Part shown: positions 27,791 to 36,689 of the stretch, piece after piece | Layout of the letters: each line of letters opens with the position of its first letter | Numbering within the stretch: the first letter of the stretch is position 1 | Assembly (NCBI RefSeq): GCF_023015805.1 | Contig: NZ_JALKBA010000001.1 | Coordinates: 124,001-188,000, forward strand | Source of the DNA: Cellulophaga sp. F20128 | GTDB lineage: Bacteria; Bacteroidota; Bacteroidia; Flavobacteriales; Flavobacteriaceae | Direction: 5' to 3' | DNA length: 64,000 nt | The notes under the pieces: generated by a model | The model's input: only the letters and a program-made list of their open reading frames with translations | What the model was told of the DNA's origin: nothing | Database searches by the model: none | Made by a program: the position numbers and the translations under genes

Positions 27791-28213
27791 CTATTTCCGT
27801 ACCATTAAAGCGTAATCTTCAAAATCTATTTTTCCGGTAAAAATAGCAACCGACCTAGATATGACTTGATCCGCTGCATCATTAGAATAGCCTAAACCAA
27901 TGGCGTATTTTTTAAGAAGTGTACGTTCTTCATCATCAATATTATGATCTGCAAATATGATTTTGAACAAATCAAACATACGTTCTAATCTTCTATCTAA
28001 GTTTGTCGGAGGATCAATTGGATAGCTACTTGGGTTTTTCATTATTGTTTTATACTCCACTTCCGTAATATCTAACTTAGAAGCAAATCTATTTAACAAC
28101 TCCAATTCTTCCGCGTTAACTTCTCCATCTACACTTGCCAAAGAAACTATTGCGGCAAAATGAGCTACATTTTTCCTGTGTTCACTATTACCATATAAAT
28201 CTACAAAAGACAT
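27791..28213 (-). CDS. TerB-like protein
   Basis: A 140-residue all-helical protein of the TerB/DjlA-like fold. Two acidic helix-loop segments resemble metal-binding loops: ASVDGEVNAEELELL at about residue 25 and FADHNIDDEERTLLKK at about 90. Flavobacterial copies are annotated as tellurite-resistance TerB family, but no other ter gene is present, so resistance is not implied. A well-formed promoter lies directly upstream. Confidence 0.85.
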   Translation of the reverse strand: MSFVDLYGNSEHRKNVAHFAAIVSLASVDGEVNAEELELLNRFASKLDITEVEYKTIMKNPSSYPIDPPTNLDRRLERMFDLFKIIFADHNIDDEERTLLKKYAIGLGYSNDAADQVISRSVAIFTGKIDFEDYALMVRK

Positions 28214-28525
28214 AATTTTCTATTTTATTTAAAATACAAATATAAATTTTTGTAGTGTACAAACTCAACTTTTTAAAAGATATTTTGTGGGTTTACAGAA
28301 ACTACCAGCAATACTTTTTCTCATAATTCCAATTCCGCATATCCAATAGTTCAAAGTCCTAGCTTAAACTATACAAAATATTTGGAGTGTTTCCCTTTTT
28401 TTACTAACGGAATACACTGATTTATTAGTACTTAATCATTTTCAACGTCCTCGGTTAATGGTATGTGTACTAAAATATCCATTGGTAATAACAGCAATTT
28501 TTATACCGTATAAACTGAATACCAC
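28214..28525. other. 312-base non-coding gap
   Basis: Apart from the TerB promoter at its left edge I see no gene, repeat, RNA fold or terminator in this AT-rich gap. No convincing -7 box is seen before the small membrane protein on the right. Confidence 0.6.
28237..28268 (-). promoter_or_regulatory. promoter of the TerB-like gene
   Basis: The minus strand has TATATTTG (28244-28237), an exact -7 match, 21 nt after a TTG (28268-28266). The start codon is 24 nt downstream of the -7 box. Confidence 0.65.
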
Positions 28526-28768
28526 ATGAAATACTTTAAATATTTAATACTCATTGGAATCATCTGTGGACTTACAAGCACGGTGGAATCGTTTGAGGTA
28601 TTCTATGGAAATATAGAAACCTTAGGCAAACCTAATGAATGGAGGTTTTACTTTTCACTAGCTGCTTTTGGCATTTTCTTTTCTATGTTTTTAACACTTA
28701 TACTCACCTTAATCGTATTATGGAAAAGGATAAAACCGTTGTTATGGAATGAAAGTGACCTTTTATAA
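28526..28768 (+). CDS. small two-helix membrane protein, unrecognised
   Basis: 80 residues with two predicted transmembrane helices: YLILIGIICGLTSTVES near the N-terminus and FFSMFLTLILTLIVLW at about 50-67. A 25-residue polar loop and a short charged tail (KRIKPLLWNESDLL) complete it. I do not recognise a family. The hydrophobic profile and codon use look like a real gene, but there is no operon partner, and about 200 nt of apparently empty sequence separates it from mfd. It could be a diverged remnant. Confidence 0.6.
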   Translation: MKYFKYLILIGIICGLTSTVESFEVFYGNIETLGKPNEWRFYFSLAAFGIFFSMFLTLILTLIVLWKRIKPLLWNESDLL

Positions 28769-28923
28769 ATTTTAAAGATACTACCATTTAAACCCGGCTA
28801 GGTTCTACTACTTTTTTGGGATCACCCTATAAACAAGGGACACTTGGAGTATTTTTTTCAGGGCCCCGGCGACCCATTTAAGCAAGCCTGAATATCCAAT
28901 TTAAAATTAACCACAAACTCTAG

Positions 28924-28950
28924 TTGTTTTAAATTGTAGCTTTATATTTG
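28924..28950 (+). promoter_or_regulatory. promoter of mfd
   Basis: TTG (28924-28926), a 16-nt spacer and TATATTTG (28943-28950, exact -7 consensus) lie just before the TTG start codon of mfd. The predicted leader is only about 12 nt. Confidence 0.65.
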
Positions 28951-28968
28951 CAAAAATTGTATTGACTT

Positions 28969-31900
28969 TTGGGAAAATCCCTTATTTTAAAAACATTGGC
29001 ACAGCTTCCGCAAATGCAGAAACTGCAGGCTGCTATTGCCAACAACGAAAAGAATAGCACCCTTACAGGATTAACAGGCTCCGCGCTTTCCTTTGTTATT
29101 TCAGAAACTTTTAAGCAAACTAGTCTCCCTTTTTTGGTGGTCTTTAACGACAAAGAAGAGGCAGCTTATCATTTAAATGATCTAGAACAACTAATAGGTG
29201 AAAAAGATGTGCTTTTTTATCCTGGAAGTTATCGCAGACCATATCAAATAGAGGAGGTAGACAATGCAAATGTGCTTTTACGCGCAGAAGTATTGAACCG
29301 CATAAACTCCCGTAAAAAACCGGCCCTACTAATTACATATCCCGATGCTTTATTTGAAAAAGTAGTTACCCGGAAAGAGTTGGATAAAAACACTTTAAAA
29401 ATTAAGATTGATGATACTATAAGTCTTGACTTTCTAAACGAAGTGCTTTTTGAATACAAGTTTAAACGTGTAGATTTTGTAACAGAACCAGGGGAGTTTT
29501 CCGTTCGTGGGGGCATTGTAGATGTGTTTTCTTTTTCGCATGATGTTCCCTATCGTATTGAATTTTTTGGGGATGAAGTGGAAAGTATTCGGACTTTTGA
29601 TGTAGAAACGCAGCTATCCACAGAAAAGGTAACTAAGATTACCATCATACCCAATGTTGAGAATAAATTTTTGAATGAATCTCGCGAGAGTTTCTTAAAA
29701 TATATCGCTTCAAATACACTGCTTTTTTCTAAAAATACAGATTTATTATACGACCGGTTAGATTCTCTTTTTAACAAGGCAGAGGAAGCCTTCACAAAAC
29801 TTACGGGCGAATTAAAACACGCAATTCCTTCAGAATTGTTCATTGATTCTGATCAATTAAAAAAAGAATTTCAGGATTTTAGTGTGGTTAACATTCAGCA
29901 GAAATCGGCAGAAAACGCCATCTCCTTTGCGTCAAAGCCACAACCTTCGTTTAATAAAAAGTTCGATTTATTAATTGAAAACTTAAATCAAAATCACGCC
30001 AACGGATACACCAATTATATTTTTTGTGCTACCGAGCAACAAGCCAAACGTTTTCACGATATTTTTGATGAAGTAGAGCAAGAAGTACAGTACCAAACCG
30101 TTGTTTTTCCACTTTTTCAAGGTTTTATTTTAGATGACATCAAGGTTGCCTGCTATACAGATCATCAAATATTTGAGCGCTACCATAAATTTCATCTTAA
30201 AAATGGATACGCCAAAAAACAAGCAATAACACTAAAAGAACTCACCAAATTAGAGATTGGAGATTACGTTACCCACATAGACCACGGGGTAGGGAAATTT
30301 GGTGGACTTCAAAAAATAGATGTAGAAGGCAAAAAACAAGAAGCCATAAAATTGGCCTATGGAGAACGAGATGTACTCTATGTTAGCATCCATTCCTTAT
30401 ACAAAATATCTAAATTTACGGGCAAAGATGGGAAGCCCCCAAAGATTTATAAATTAGGTTCTGGTGCCTGGAAAAAATTAAAGCAAAAAACCAAGTCTAG
30501 GGTTAAAATGATCGCTTTTGATCTTATTAAAATTTATGCCAACCGCAGGTTAAAAAAAGGATTTCAATACGCCCCGGATAGTTATTTACAACATGAGCTA
30601 GAAGCTTCTTTTATTTACGAAGACACCCCAGACCAAAGCAAAGCTACGGAAGATATTAAACAAGACATGGAAAATGAACGTCCAATGGATCGTTTAATTT
30701 GTGGTGATGTTGGTTTTGGCAAGACAGAAGTAGCTATCCGTGCCGCTTTTAAAGCCGTAGATAATGGCAAACAAGTTGCTGTCTTGGTACCTACCACTAT
30801 TTTAGCTTTTCAACACCAGCGCACTTTTGCTGAGCGTTTAAAAGATATGCCCGTTACTGTAGATTACGTAAACCGATTTAGGACGGCCAAAGAAAAAAAA
30901 GACACCTTAGAAGGGTTGGAATCCGGCAAGGTAGATATCATTATTGGCACCCATCAATTGGTAAATAAAAATGTAAAATTCAAAGACTTAGGGCTACTTA
31001 TCGTAGATGAAGAGCAGAAGTTTGGTGTTGCAGTAAAAGACAAGCTAAAATCTATTAAAGAGAATGTGGATGTCCTTACGTTAACGGCTACCCCTATACC
31101 CAGAACTTTGCAATTTAGTTTAATGGCAGCTCGCGATTTATCGGTGATAAATACAGCACCACCAAACAGGTACCCCATAGACAGTCAGGTAGTACGTTTT
31201 AATGAAGAAACCATAAGGGATGCCGTTTCTTATGAAATACAACGTGGCGGACAGGTATTTTTTATCCACAATCGCATAGAAAACATCAAGGAAGTTGCAG
31301 GGATGATTCAACGGTTAGTCCCCGATGCTAAAGTTGGTATTGGACACGGACAAATGGAAGGCAAAAAACTAGAAACCACAATGCTCTCTTTTATGAATGG
31401 AGAATTTGACGTATTAGTTTCTACTACCATTATAGAAAGTGGCTTGGATGTTACCAATGCCAATACCATTTTTATAAACAACGCCAACAATTTTGGACTT
31501 AGTGATTTGCACCAAATGCGCGGACGTGTAGGCCGTAGTAACAAAAAGGCATTTTGTTACTTTATAACACCTCCTTATGATGCAATGAGCAATGATGCCC
31601 GTAAAAGAATACAAGCCTTGGAACAATTTACGGAATTGGGGAGTGGTTTCAATATTGCTATGAAAGATTTAGAAATTCGTGGCGCAGGTGACATTTTGGG
31701 TGGTGAACAAAGCGGATTTATAAATGAAATTGGGTTTGATGCCTACCAAAAAATACTTGCTGAAACTGTTGAGGAGCTCAAAGAAAATGAGTTTAAAGAG
31801 CTCTACGAAGAGGTAGAAGGTAAAAACAAAGTTTTCGTTAAAGAAACACAAATAGATGCCGATTTTGAACTCTTATTCCCAGACGATTATGTGAACAATA

Positions 31901-32316
31901 TTTCAGAACGATTAAATTTATATACCCAATTGAACGAATTAAAGACAGAGGCAGAGCTGCTGACATTTGAAACCGCATTGGTAGATCGTTTTGGAGAAAT
32001 CCCGACACCAGTTGAAGATTTACTGAACTCAGTTCGTATTAAATGGATAGCCAACAGTATTGGATTGGAAAAAATTGTTCTGAAACAAGGAAAAATGATT
32101 GGGTATTTTATCGCTGATCAACAATCTGGTTTTTACCAAAGTCCAACCTTTACCAAAGTACTACAGTTTGTACAAGCTTTTAATACCATCTGCAAAATAA
32201 AAGAAAAACAAACCCGTACAGGTTTACGCCTACTTCTAGTTTTTGACAAAATAACGACAGTAGAAAAGGGGTTATCTAGGCTAAACCCTTTTACAGAACA
32301 ACCAACAACCACATAA
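28969..32316 (+). CDS. mfd: transcription-repair coupling factor
   Basis: Displaces RNA polymerase stalled at DNA lesions and recruits UvrA. A 1115-residue protein in the normal family order: UvrB-like N-terminal module (about 1-300), RNA-polymerase-interacting domain with THIDHGVGKF (about 430-450), and RecG-like translocase with Walker A GDVGFGKTEVA (about residue 580), DEEQ box, LTATPIPRTLQ and the helicase motif GRVGRSNKKAF. A C-terminal TRCF domain follows (about 960-1090). The start codon is TTG (GKSLILKTL); no in-frame ATG lies upstream, and the promoter fixes it. Confidence 0.97.
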   Translation: MGKSLILKTLAQLPQMQKLQAAIANNEKNSTLTGLTGSALSFVISETFKQTSLPFLVVFNDKEEAAYHLNDLEQLIGEKDVLFYPGSYRRPYQIEEVDNANVLLRAEVLNRINSRKKPALLITYPDALFEKVVTRKELDKNTLKIKIDDTISLDFLNEVLFEYKFKRVDFVTEPGEFSVRGGIVDVFSFSHDVPYRIEFFGDEVESIRTFDVETQLSTEKVTKITIIPNVENKFLNESRESFLKYIASNTLLFSKNTDLLYDRLDSLFNKAEEAFTKLTGELKHAIPSELFIDSDQLKKEFQDFSVVNIQQKSAENAISFASKPQPSFNKKFDLLIENLNQNHANGYTNYIFCATEQQAKRFHDIFDEVEQEVQYQTVVFPLFQGFILDDIKVACYTDHQIFERYHKFHLKNGYAKKQAITLKELTKLEIGDYVTHIDHGVGKFGGLQKIDVEGKKQEAIKLAYGERDVLYVSIHSLYKISKFTGKDGKPPKIYKLGSGAWKKLKQKTKSRVKMIAFDLIKIYANRRLKKGFQYAPDSYLQHELEASFIYEDTPDQSKATEDIKQDMENERPMDRLICGDVGFGKTEVAIRAAFKAVDNGKQVAVLVPTTILAFQHQRTFAERLKDMPVTVDYVNRFRTAKEKKDTLEGLESGKVDIIIGTHQLVNKNVKFKDLGLLIVDEEQKFGVAVKDKLKSIKENVDVLTLTATPIPRTLQFSLMAARDLSVINTAPPNRYPIDSQVVRFNEETIRDAVSYEIQRGGQVFFIHNRIENIKEVAGMIQRLVPDAKVGIGHGQMEGKKLETTMLSFMNGEFDVLVSTTIIESGLDVTNANTIFINNANNFGLSDLHQMRGRVGRSNKKAFCYFITPPYDAMSNDARKRIQALEQFTELGSGFNIAMKDLEIRGAGDILGGEQSGFINEIGFDAYQKILAETVEELKENEFKELYEEVEGKNKVFVKETQIDADFELLFPDDYVNNISERLNLYTQLNELKTEAELLTFETALVDRFGEIPTPVEDLLNSVRIKWIANSIGLEKIVLKQGKMIGYFIADQQSGFYQSPTFTKVLQFVQAFNTICKIKEKQTRTGLRLLLVFDKITTVEKGLSRLNPFTEQPTTT

Positions 32317-32317
32317 A

Positions 32318-32348
32318 ACCAAAACCGGCATCAGTTTGGTGCGGTTTT
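32318..32348 (+). terminator. intrinsic terminator after mfd
   Basis: AAAACCgGCA pairs with TGCGGTTTT around a 9-nt loop with one bulged G, then a T-run. Confidence 0.7.
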
Positions 32349-32387
32349 TGAAAATACAGTTATTAAGGATTCATTTAAAAAACTGAG

Positions 32388-33701
32388 ATGAAAAAAATTA
32401 CAACATTCTTACTATTACTTGCTACTCTAGGATTGACTGCCCAGCATACCATATCTGGAACTTTTACACCTGCAAAGGACTTTACTTGGCTTATTGTATA
32501 TCAGGTAAAACCAGGCACACAGGTCTATATAGCCGACACAAAAATAGAAGACGGTAAGTTTAACTTAACCTTACCTGAAGATACCAGCCCAGGAACCTAT
32601 AGGTTGGTATATGCCGTGCCTCAAGAAGATTTTAATTTTGATGTAATCTACAGCGGAACCGAGGATATTGAATTGCATTTTAATGCCCAAGACAAGGTTA
32701 CTTACACCAAATCTGAAGAAAACATACTGCTAACAAAGTATTTTTTAGAGATAAATGCGGTGCAACAACAAATTATAGATTTTTATACAGCTAGCAACAC
32801 CAATAAAAATGAATTAGCCAATCTCTACAAAAAACTAGCATCCACCCAAGCAACCTATGAAAATGACTCTAAAGAATTACTTTCAAACCATTTTATTAAG
32901 GCCAACGCTCCCTACATCGCTAAAACCCATGAGTCTATTTATGACTTTGTTGAAAATAAAAAGAAGAACTATTTTATACATCTCGATTTTAATAACCCAC
33001 AATTACAGGCTTCTGCTTTTTTAACAGATAAAGTCTTAAACTATGTTTTTACCTCTTTGCCACTTCATAAAATCACCAAGTCGGAGACTGAAAATTTCCT
33101 GAATCAGAACATACAAACGGTAGCTAAAAACTTAAAAGGAGTTTCAGAAATGTTTCAATTTAACCTGTACTATGATCTCTGGATTTATGCGGCAAGTGCT
33201 AAATACGACATCACCTCTGATTACATTTATTCCAATTATTTAAAAAACTTAGGAATCAGTACAAACAACCAAGAATTAATCAAAGGCATAGAAGCACATT
33301 CAAGGCTTAGAGAAGGCGCAATAGCGCCAGAAATAACATGGAACAACGATAAAGACAGCTTAAGTACCTTGCCGGCTTCTGAAAACTACCTGCTTGTATT
33401 TTGGAGTAGCGGCTGTTCACATTGTTTAACTGAATTACCCTTATTACACCAAGGGTTAAAAAGCTATAAAACGGTTAAAGTACTGGCGGTTGGCCTGGAA
33501 GATGATGCTGTGGAGTGGAAACAAGAATCGGCTAAGTTAAGTGATTTTACACACGCACTCGCCTTAGGAAAATGGGACAGTAAGTATGCGGAGATTTACA
33601 ATATTTCTGCAACTCCTACCTATTTTATATTGGATAAGGATAAGAAAATAATTAGTAGCCCTGAGAATTATGAGGACGTGCTTTCCTATTTTAAAAAATA
33701 A
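32388..33701 (+). CDS. TlpA-like thioredoxin-fold protein
   Basis: A 437-residue exported protein. A signal peptide (TTFLLLLATLGLTAQ) is followed by a beta-rich DUF4369-like domain (about 20-115), a helical middle (about 120-300) and a C-terminal thioredoxin domain (about 310-437). Its redox site WSSGCSHC places Cys343 and Cys346, and the cis-Pro segment is ATPTYF. It is likely a periplasmic disulfide reductase of the TlpA/ResA type. The long middle segment is typical of Bacteroidota members. It is monocistronic after the mfd terminator. Confidence 0.88.
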   Translation: MKKITTFLLLLATLGLTAQHTISGTFTPAKDFTWLIVYQVKPGTQVYIADTKIEDGKFNLTLPEDTSPGTYRLVYAVPQEDFNFDVIYSGTEDIELHFNAQDKVTYTKSEENILLTKYFLEINAVQQQIIDFYTASNTNKNELANLYKKLASTQATYENDSKELLSNHFIKANAPYIAKTHESIYDFVENKKKNYFIHLDFNNPQLQASAFLTDKVLNYVFTSLPLHKITKSETENFLNQNIQTVAKNLKGVSEMFQFNLYYDLWIYAASAKYDITSDYIYSNYLKNLGISTNNQELIKGIEAHSRLREGAIAPEITWNNDKDSLSTLPASENYLLVFWSSGCSHCLTELPLLHQGLKSYKTVKVLAVGLEDDAVEWKQESAKLSDFTHALALGKWDSKYAEIYNISATPTYFILDKDKKIISSPENYEDVLSYFKK

Positions 33702-33793
33702 GCAAAGACACAAGACAAGCCTCAAAGGATCCATCGGATAATAGCTGCGAAATCCAAAGTAATGGATTAACTACTAATGAGAATCCAAGATTC

Positions 33794-34453
33794 CTACAAT
33801 GCTTTTAAATCTTTTATTGTTTTAAAGGCTATATCTACTTGATCATCATTAACCAAGATAGTAAATTCATTGGTTGTTGAAATTACCTCATAGAGCACAA
33901 TACCCTCCCATGCCAATCGCTGAAAGATAAAATAATAAATTCCAGGTACGGAAACATTTTCGGCGGGTAATTTCACTGTAATGGATGATAAGTTTACCGC
34001 TTTTTGGGTGCACCTTTCATTTTTAAACAATTCTTCAACCGTAGTTTCCAGTGAGTTGTTAACTACTATATTTAGTTCGTTTACCCCACGTGAAGAGGTA
34101 TAAAAAATATCTTTATTTTTATTAACCTCCTTTAAAAGGTGTGTTTGATTTTCTAAAATTGAATCCGACACTAAAAACGTAAAATCGGTTAAAGAAGAGC
34201 GTACCGTTATCTCCCCAATATTCTTTAAAACCTTAATAATTTTATGTGTTGCTCTAAATTCCAAATCATCAGAAAGTCGCTTTAGTGCCATTACAATAGC
34301 GCCATTTCTAATATCTTTCCCTAATTCATTTTCTATTTCAGGCTTTATAATGCGCGACAAAGAAGTTAAATTAATAATATTTTGTGCTAAGGCACTTTGT
34401 AAAAAAGGCTTCTTCTTAATGTATTGCTCAACTACTGATGAAATTGTTTTCAT
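33794..34453 (-). CDS. ACT-domain protein resembling the regulatory part of aspartate kinase
   Basis: 219 residues. An N-terminal helical segment (VEQYIKKKPFLQSALAQNIINLTSLSR) is followed by an alternating alpha/beta region. The C-terminal part (about 155-219) matches aspartokinase ACT segments: SSITVKLPAENVSVPGIYYFI, LAWEGI and VISTTNEFTILV. There is no kinase domain. Similar stand-alone proteins occur in Bacteroidota and are sometimes labelled aspartate kinase; a ligand-sensing role is inferred. It is encoded alone, upstream of nothing related. Confidence 0.75.
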   Translation of the reverse strand: MKTISSVVEQYIKKKPFLQSALAQNIINLTSLSRIIKPEIENELGKDIRNGAIVMALKRLSDDLEFRATHKIIKVLKNIGEITVRSSLTDFTFLVSDSILENQTHLLKEVNKNKDIFYTSSRGVNELNIVVNNSLETTVEELFKNERCTQKAVNLSSITVKLPAENVSVPGIYYFIFQRLAWEGIVLYEVISTTNEFTILVNDDQVDIAFKTIKDLKAL

Positions 34454-34618
34454 GTATTCCTTGTTTGATAATTAGACCAGTTTCTAACCTATAATAAGTT
34501 AGAATTTTATGTTCAAATAGTATTTTTGATACTAAAAAAATTTATTTAGCTACAAAAATAACAACATGTTACATATAAAACAAATTCTATTTTAGCAAAA
34601 ACCAATACTTTTTTTGCT

Positions 34619-34984
34619 TTAAAAATGGTAAAAAGCATTTTCTAGGTGTTCTATTACTATATTTTTGTTTGAATTTTGTTTTAAAACGGTGATTATATCA
34701 AAACGTACATCAACATCTAGATCCTTACTAATAACATAATGATCAGCAGCCATAACCAAAAGTTCAATTTTTTTTTCAGTTACCGTCTCTGCTATATGTT
34801 GTAAAAAATCGCTACTTCTAGCCTTGACCTCAACAATGGCTAAAACATCCCCTTTTTTAGCAATAATATCAATTTCTGCTTTTAAATACCTATAATTTCT
34901 ATGACAAACAGCATATCCTTTTTTTTGCAAAAAAGCTACCGCTAATTGTTCACCCTCCTTACCAAACTCATTGTGCGCCCCCAT
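34619..34984 (-). CDS. yraN: YraN family (UPF0102) endonuclease-like protein
   Basis: A 121-residue protein of the UPF0102 family with a predicted restriction-endonuclease-like fold. The visible core is the family order AVAFLQKKGY, EIDIIAKKGDVLAIVEVKARS (acidic Asp and ExK catalytic-type residues) and VRFDIITV. The biochemical role is not settled in most bacteria; a DNA-processing role is generally proposed. The start MGAHNEFGKEGE is standard for the family. Confidence 0.9.
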   Translation of the reverse strand: MGAHNEFGKEGEQLAVAFLQKKGYAVCHRNYRYLKAEIDIIAKKGDVLAIVEVKARSSDFLQHIAETVTEKKIELLVMAADHYVISKDLDVDVRFDIITVLKQNSNKNIVIEHLENAFYHF

Positions 34985-35180
34985 ACACGACTCTTTTTTT
35001 ATTCAAAAAACGGCATTTCATCGAAAAAATAAGCATTTCAGCATCTAAACTAGCGATTCTACCGTAAATTGTAATGTGATTCTAACCTAAAATATATCCT
35101 TCTAATATACTGATTTTTATTTTTTTACGTTAAAAGTAAACACAATACCAAAGAACCTACGGACTAATGCAACTATAATT

Positions 35181-36680
35181 ATGGAATATTTTGTGAATTG
35201 TAACTCCGCATCCTTAAACCCCATTGGAGGCACTCTAGATAAACAAAAAGCGGAACATTTATTCAGGCGACTAGGCTTTAGCGCCTCCGTCACAACTATA
35301 AATACTGCTATAGGCCAGCCTATTTCTGCCTATGTAGACAATCTAATTGCTGAAGCAATTACGATGCCTCCTCAAACGGCACCAATTTGGGCAGATTGGA
35401 CAGGCGCAGATTACCCCGCAGATGATGATGCTAGAAATCAACTTCACAATCAGCAACGTACAGAATTTTACAATATATATGTTAGTGGCTTAGTGACCAA
35501 CAACCTTAGAGATCGACTTAGTTTCTTTTGGAGTAATCATTTTGTTACGGAATACAGGAACTACCAAGCAAACCCTTTTTTGTATCGCTACGTAGATTGT
35601 TTGCAACGCAACGCTATTGGTAACTTCAAAACTTTTGTAAGTGAAATAGGCCTAACAGATGCCATGTTGTATTATCTAGATGGTGTGTATAATAACGGAA
35701 ACAACCCAAATGAAAATTACGCTCGTGAATTGTACGAGCTTTTTACATTAGGTGAAGGAAATAATTATACAGAAGAAGATATAATAGAGACCGCCAAAGC
35801 CCTAACGGGTTATGTAGAACGTGGTGATGAAAGCTATACCCCTGTTACTTTTGACCCAACAAAACACGACGCAGGAAGCAAGACTATTTTTGGCCAAACG
35901 GATACTTTTGATTACGATGGCGTTATAGATAATCTCTTTGATGAACGAACTACAGAAATCAGTTGGTTTATCTGTAAAAAATTATATGAATTTTTTGTAC
36001 ATCCCGATTCTGATGACGAAGAAAACAATGGAAATGCAAAACAAGTCATTGATGAACTTGCTACAACCTTTAGAACCAGTGGTTTTGAAATAGCAGCCGT
36101 TTTAAGCCAATTATTTAAAAGTGAACACTTTTTTGATGACGAGGCTATTGGCGTAATTATTAAGAGTCCTTTTGACATCTATATAAATCTCTTAAACGAA
36201 ACAAGTTTCACCTATGATGATGCTATAATTGCAAACATAGCCAACACTTGTAGGCTTATAGGACAAGAAATGTTTAATCCGCCAGGTGTAGAAGGTTGGT
36301 ATAGAGACAGAACTTGGATTAATACCAATTTTATGATTGGCCGTTGGTTATCTTCCGAAATGTTCTTGCAACTATTTTATACAAATAACCCAGATGAATT
36401 TTTTGATTTTGCAGTTTCTTTAACACCTAATCCGGCAACGGAAAGCAATCCTGATGTTGTTACAATGGCGATTTTAGATAAACTTCTACCGAAAGGAATT
36501 GCCGATGATCAATTGCAAAACGCCTATGATGTTTTTAGGGATGATGCGCTAACACAATATTACGCAGCTCCAGAAGGAAATGGGTCTTGGTCATTGTATA
36601 ATTACGAAGAGCACTCCAAGCAACAAATATATTTTTTACTACTACATATTATAAGACAACCTGAATTTCAACTAAAATAA
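35181..36680 (+). CDS. DUF1800 family protein
   Basis: A 499-residue protein of the DUF1800 family: LFRRLGFSAS near the N-terminus, FFWSNHFVT, the hallmark NENYARELYELFTLG, LTGYVERG, and PPGVEGWYRD toward the end. No signal peptide is visible. The family is usually paired with DUF1501, as here: the downstream gene starts 9 nt later. Function is unknown; the pair is common in Bacteroidota and Planctomycetota. A second, more diverged copy lies at 46890-48281. Confidence 0.93.
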   Translation: MEYFVNCNSASLNPIGGTLDKQKAEHLFRRLGFSASVTTINTAIGQPISAYVDNLIAEAITMPPQTAPIWADWTGADYPADDDARNQLHNQQRTEFYNIYVSGLVTNNLRDRLSFFWSNHFVTEYRNYQANPFLYRYVDCLQRNAIGNFKTFVSEIGLTDAMLYYLDGVYNNGNNPNENYARELYELFTLGEGNNYTEEDIIETAKALTGYVERGDESYTPVTFDPTKHDAGSKTIFGQTDTFDYDGVIDNLFDERTTEISWFICKKLYEFFVHPDSDDEENNGNAKQVIDELATTFRTSGFEIAAVLSQLFKSEHFFDDEAIGVIIKSPFDIYINLLNETSFTYDDAIIANIANTCRLIGQEMFNPPGVEGWYRDRTWINTNFMIGRWLSSEMFLQLFYTNNPDEFFDFAVSLTPNPATESNPDVVTMAILDKLLPKGIADDQLQNAYDVFRDDALTQYYAAPEGNGSWSLYNYEEHSKQQIYFLLLHIIRQPEFQLK

Positions 36681-36689
36681 CCTATTATT

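Noticed and set aside
27791-28213. Tellurite-resistance operon
   Set aside because: Only one TerB-like gene is present, with no other ter gene; the name reflects fold, not resistance.
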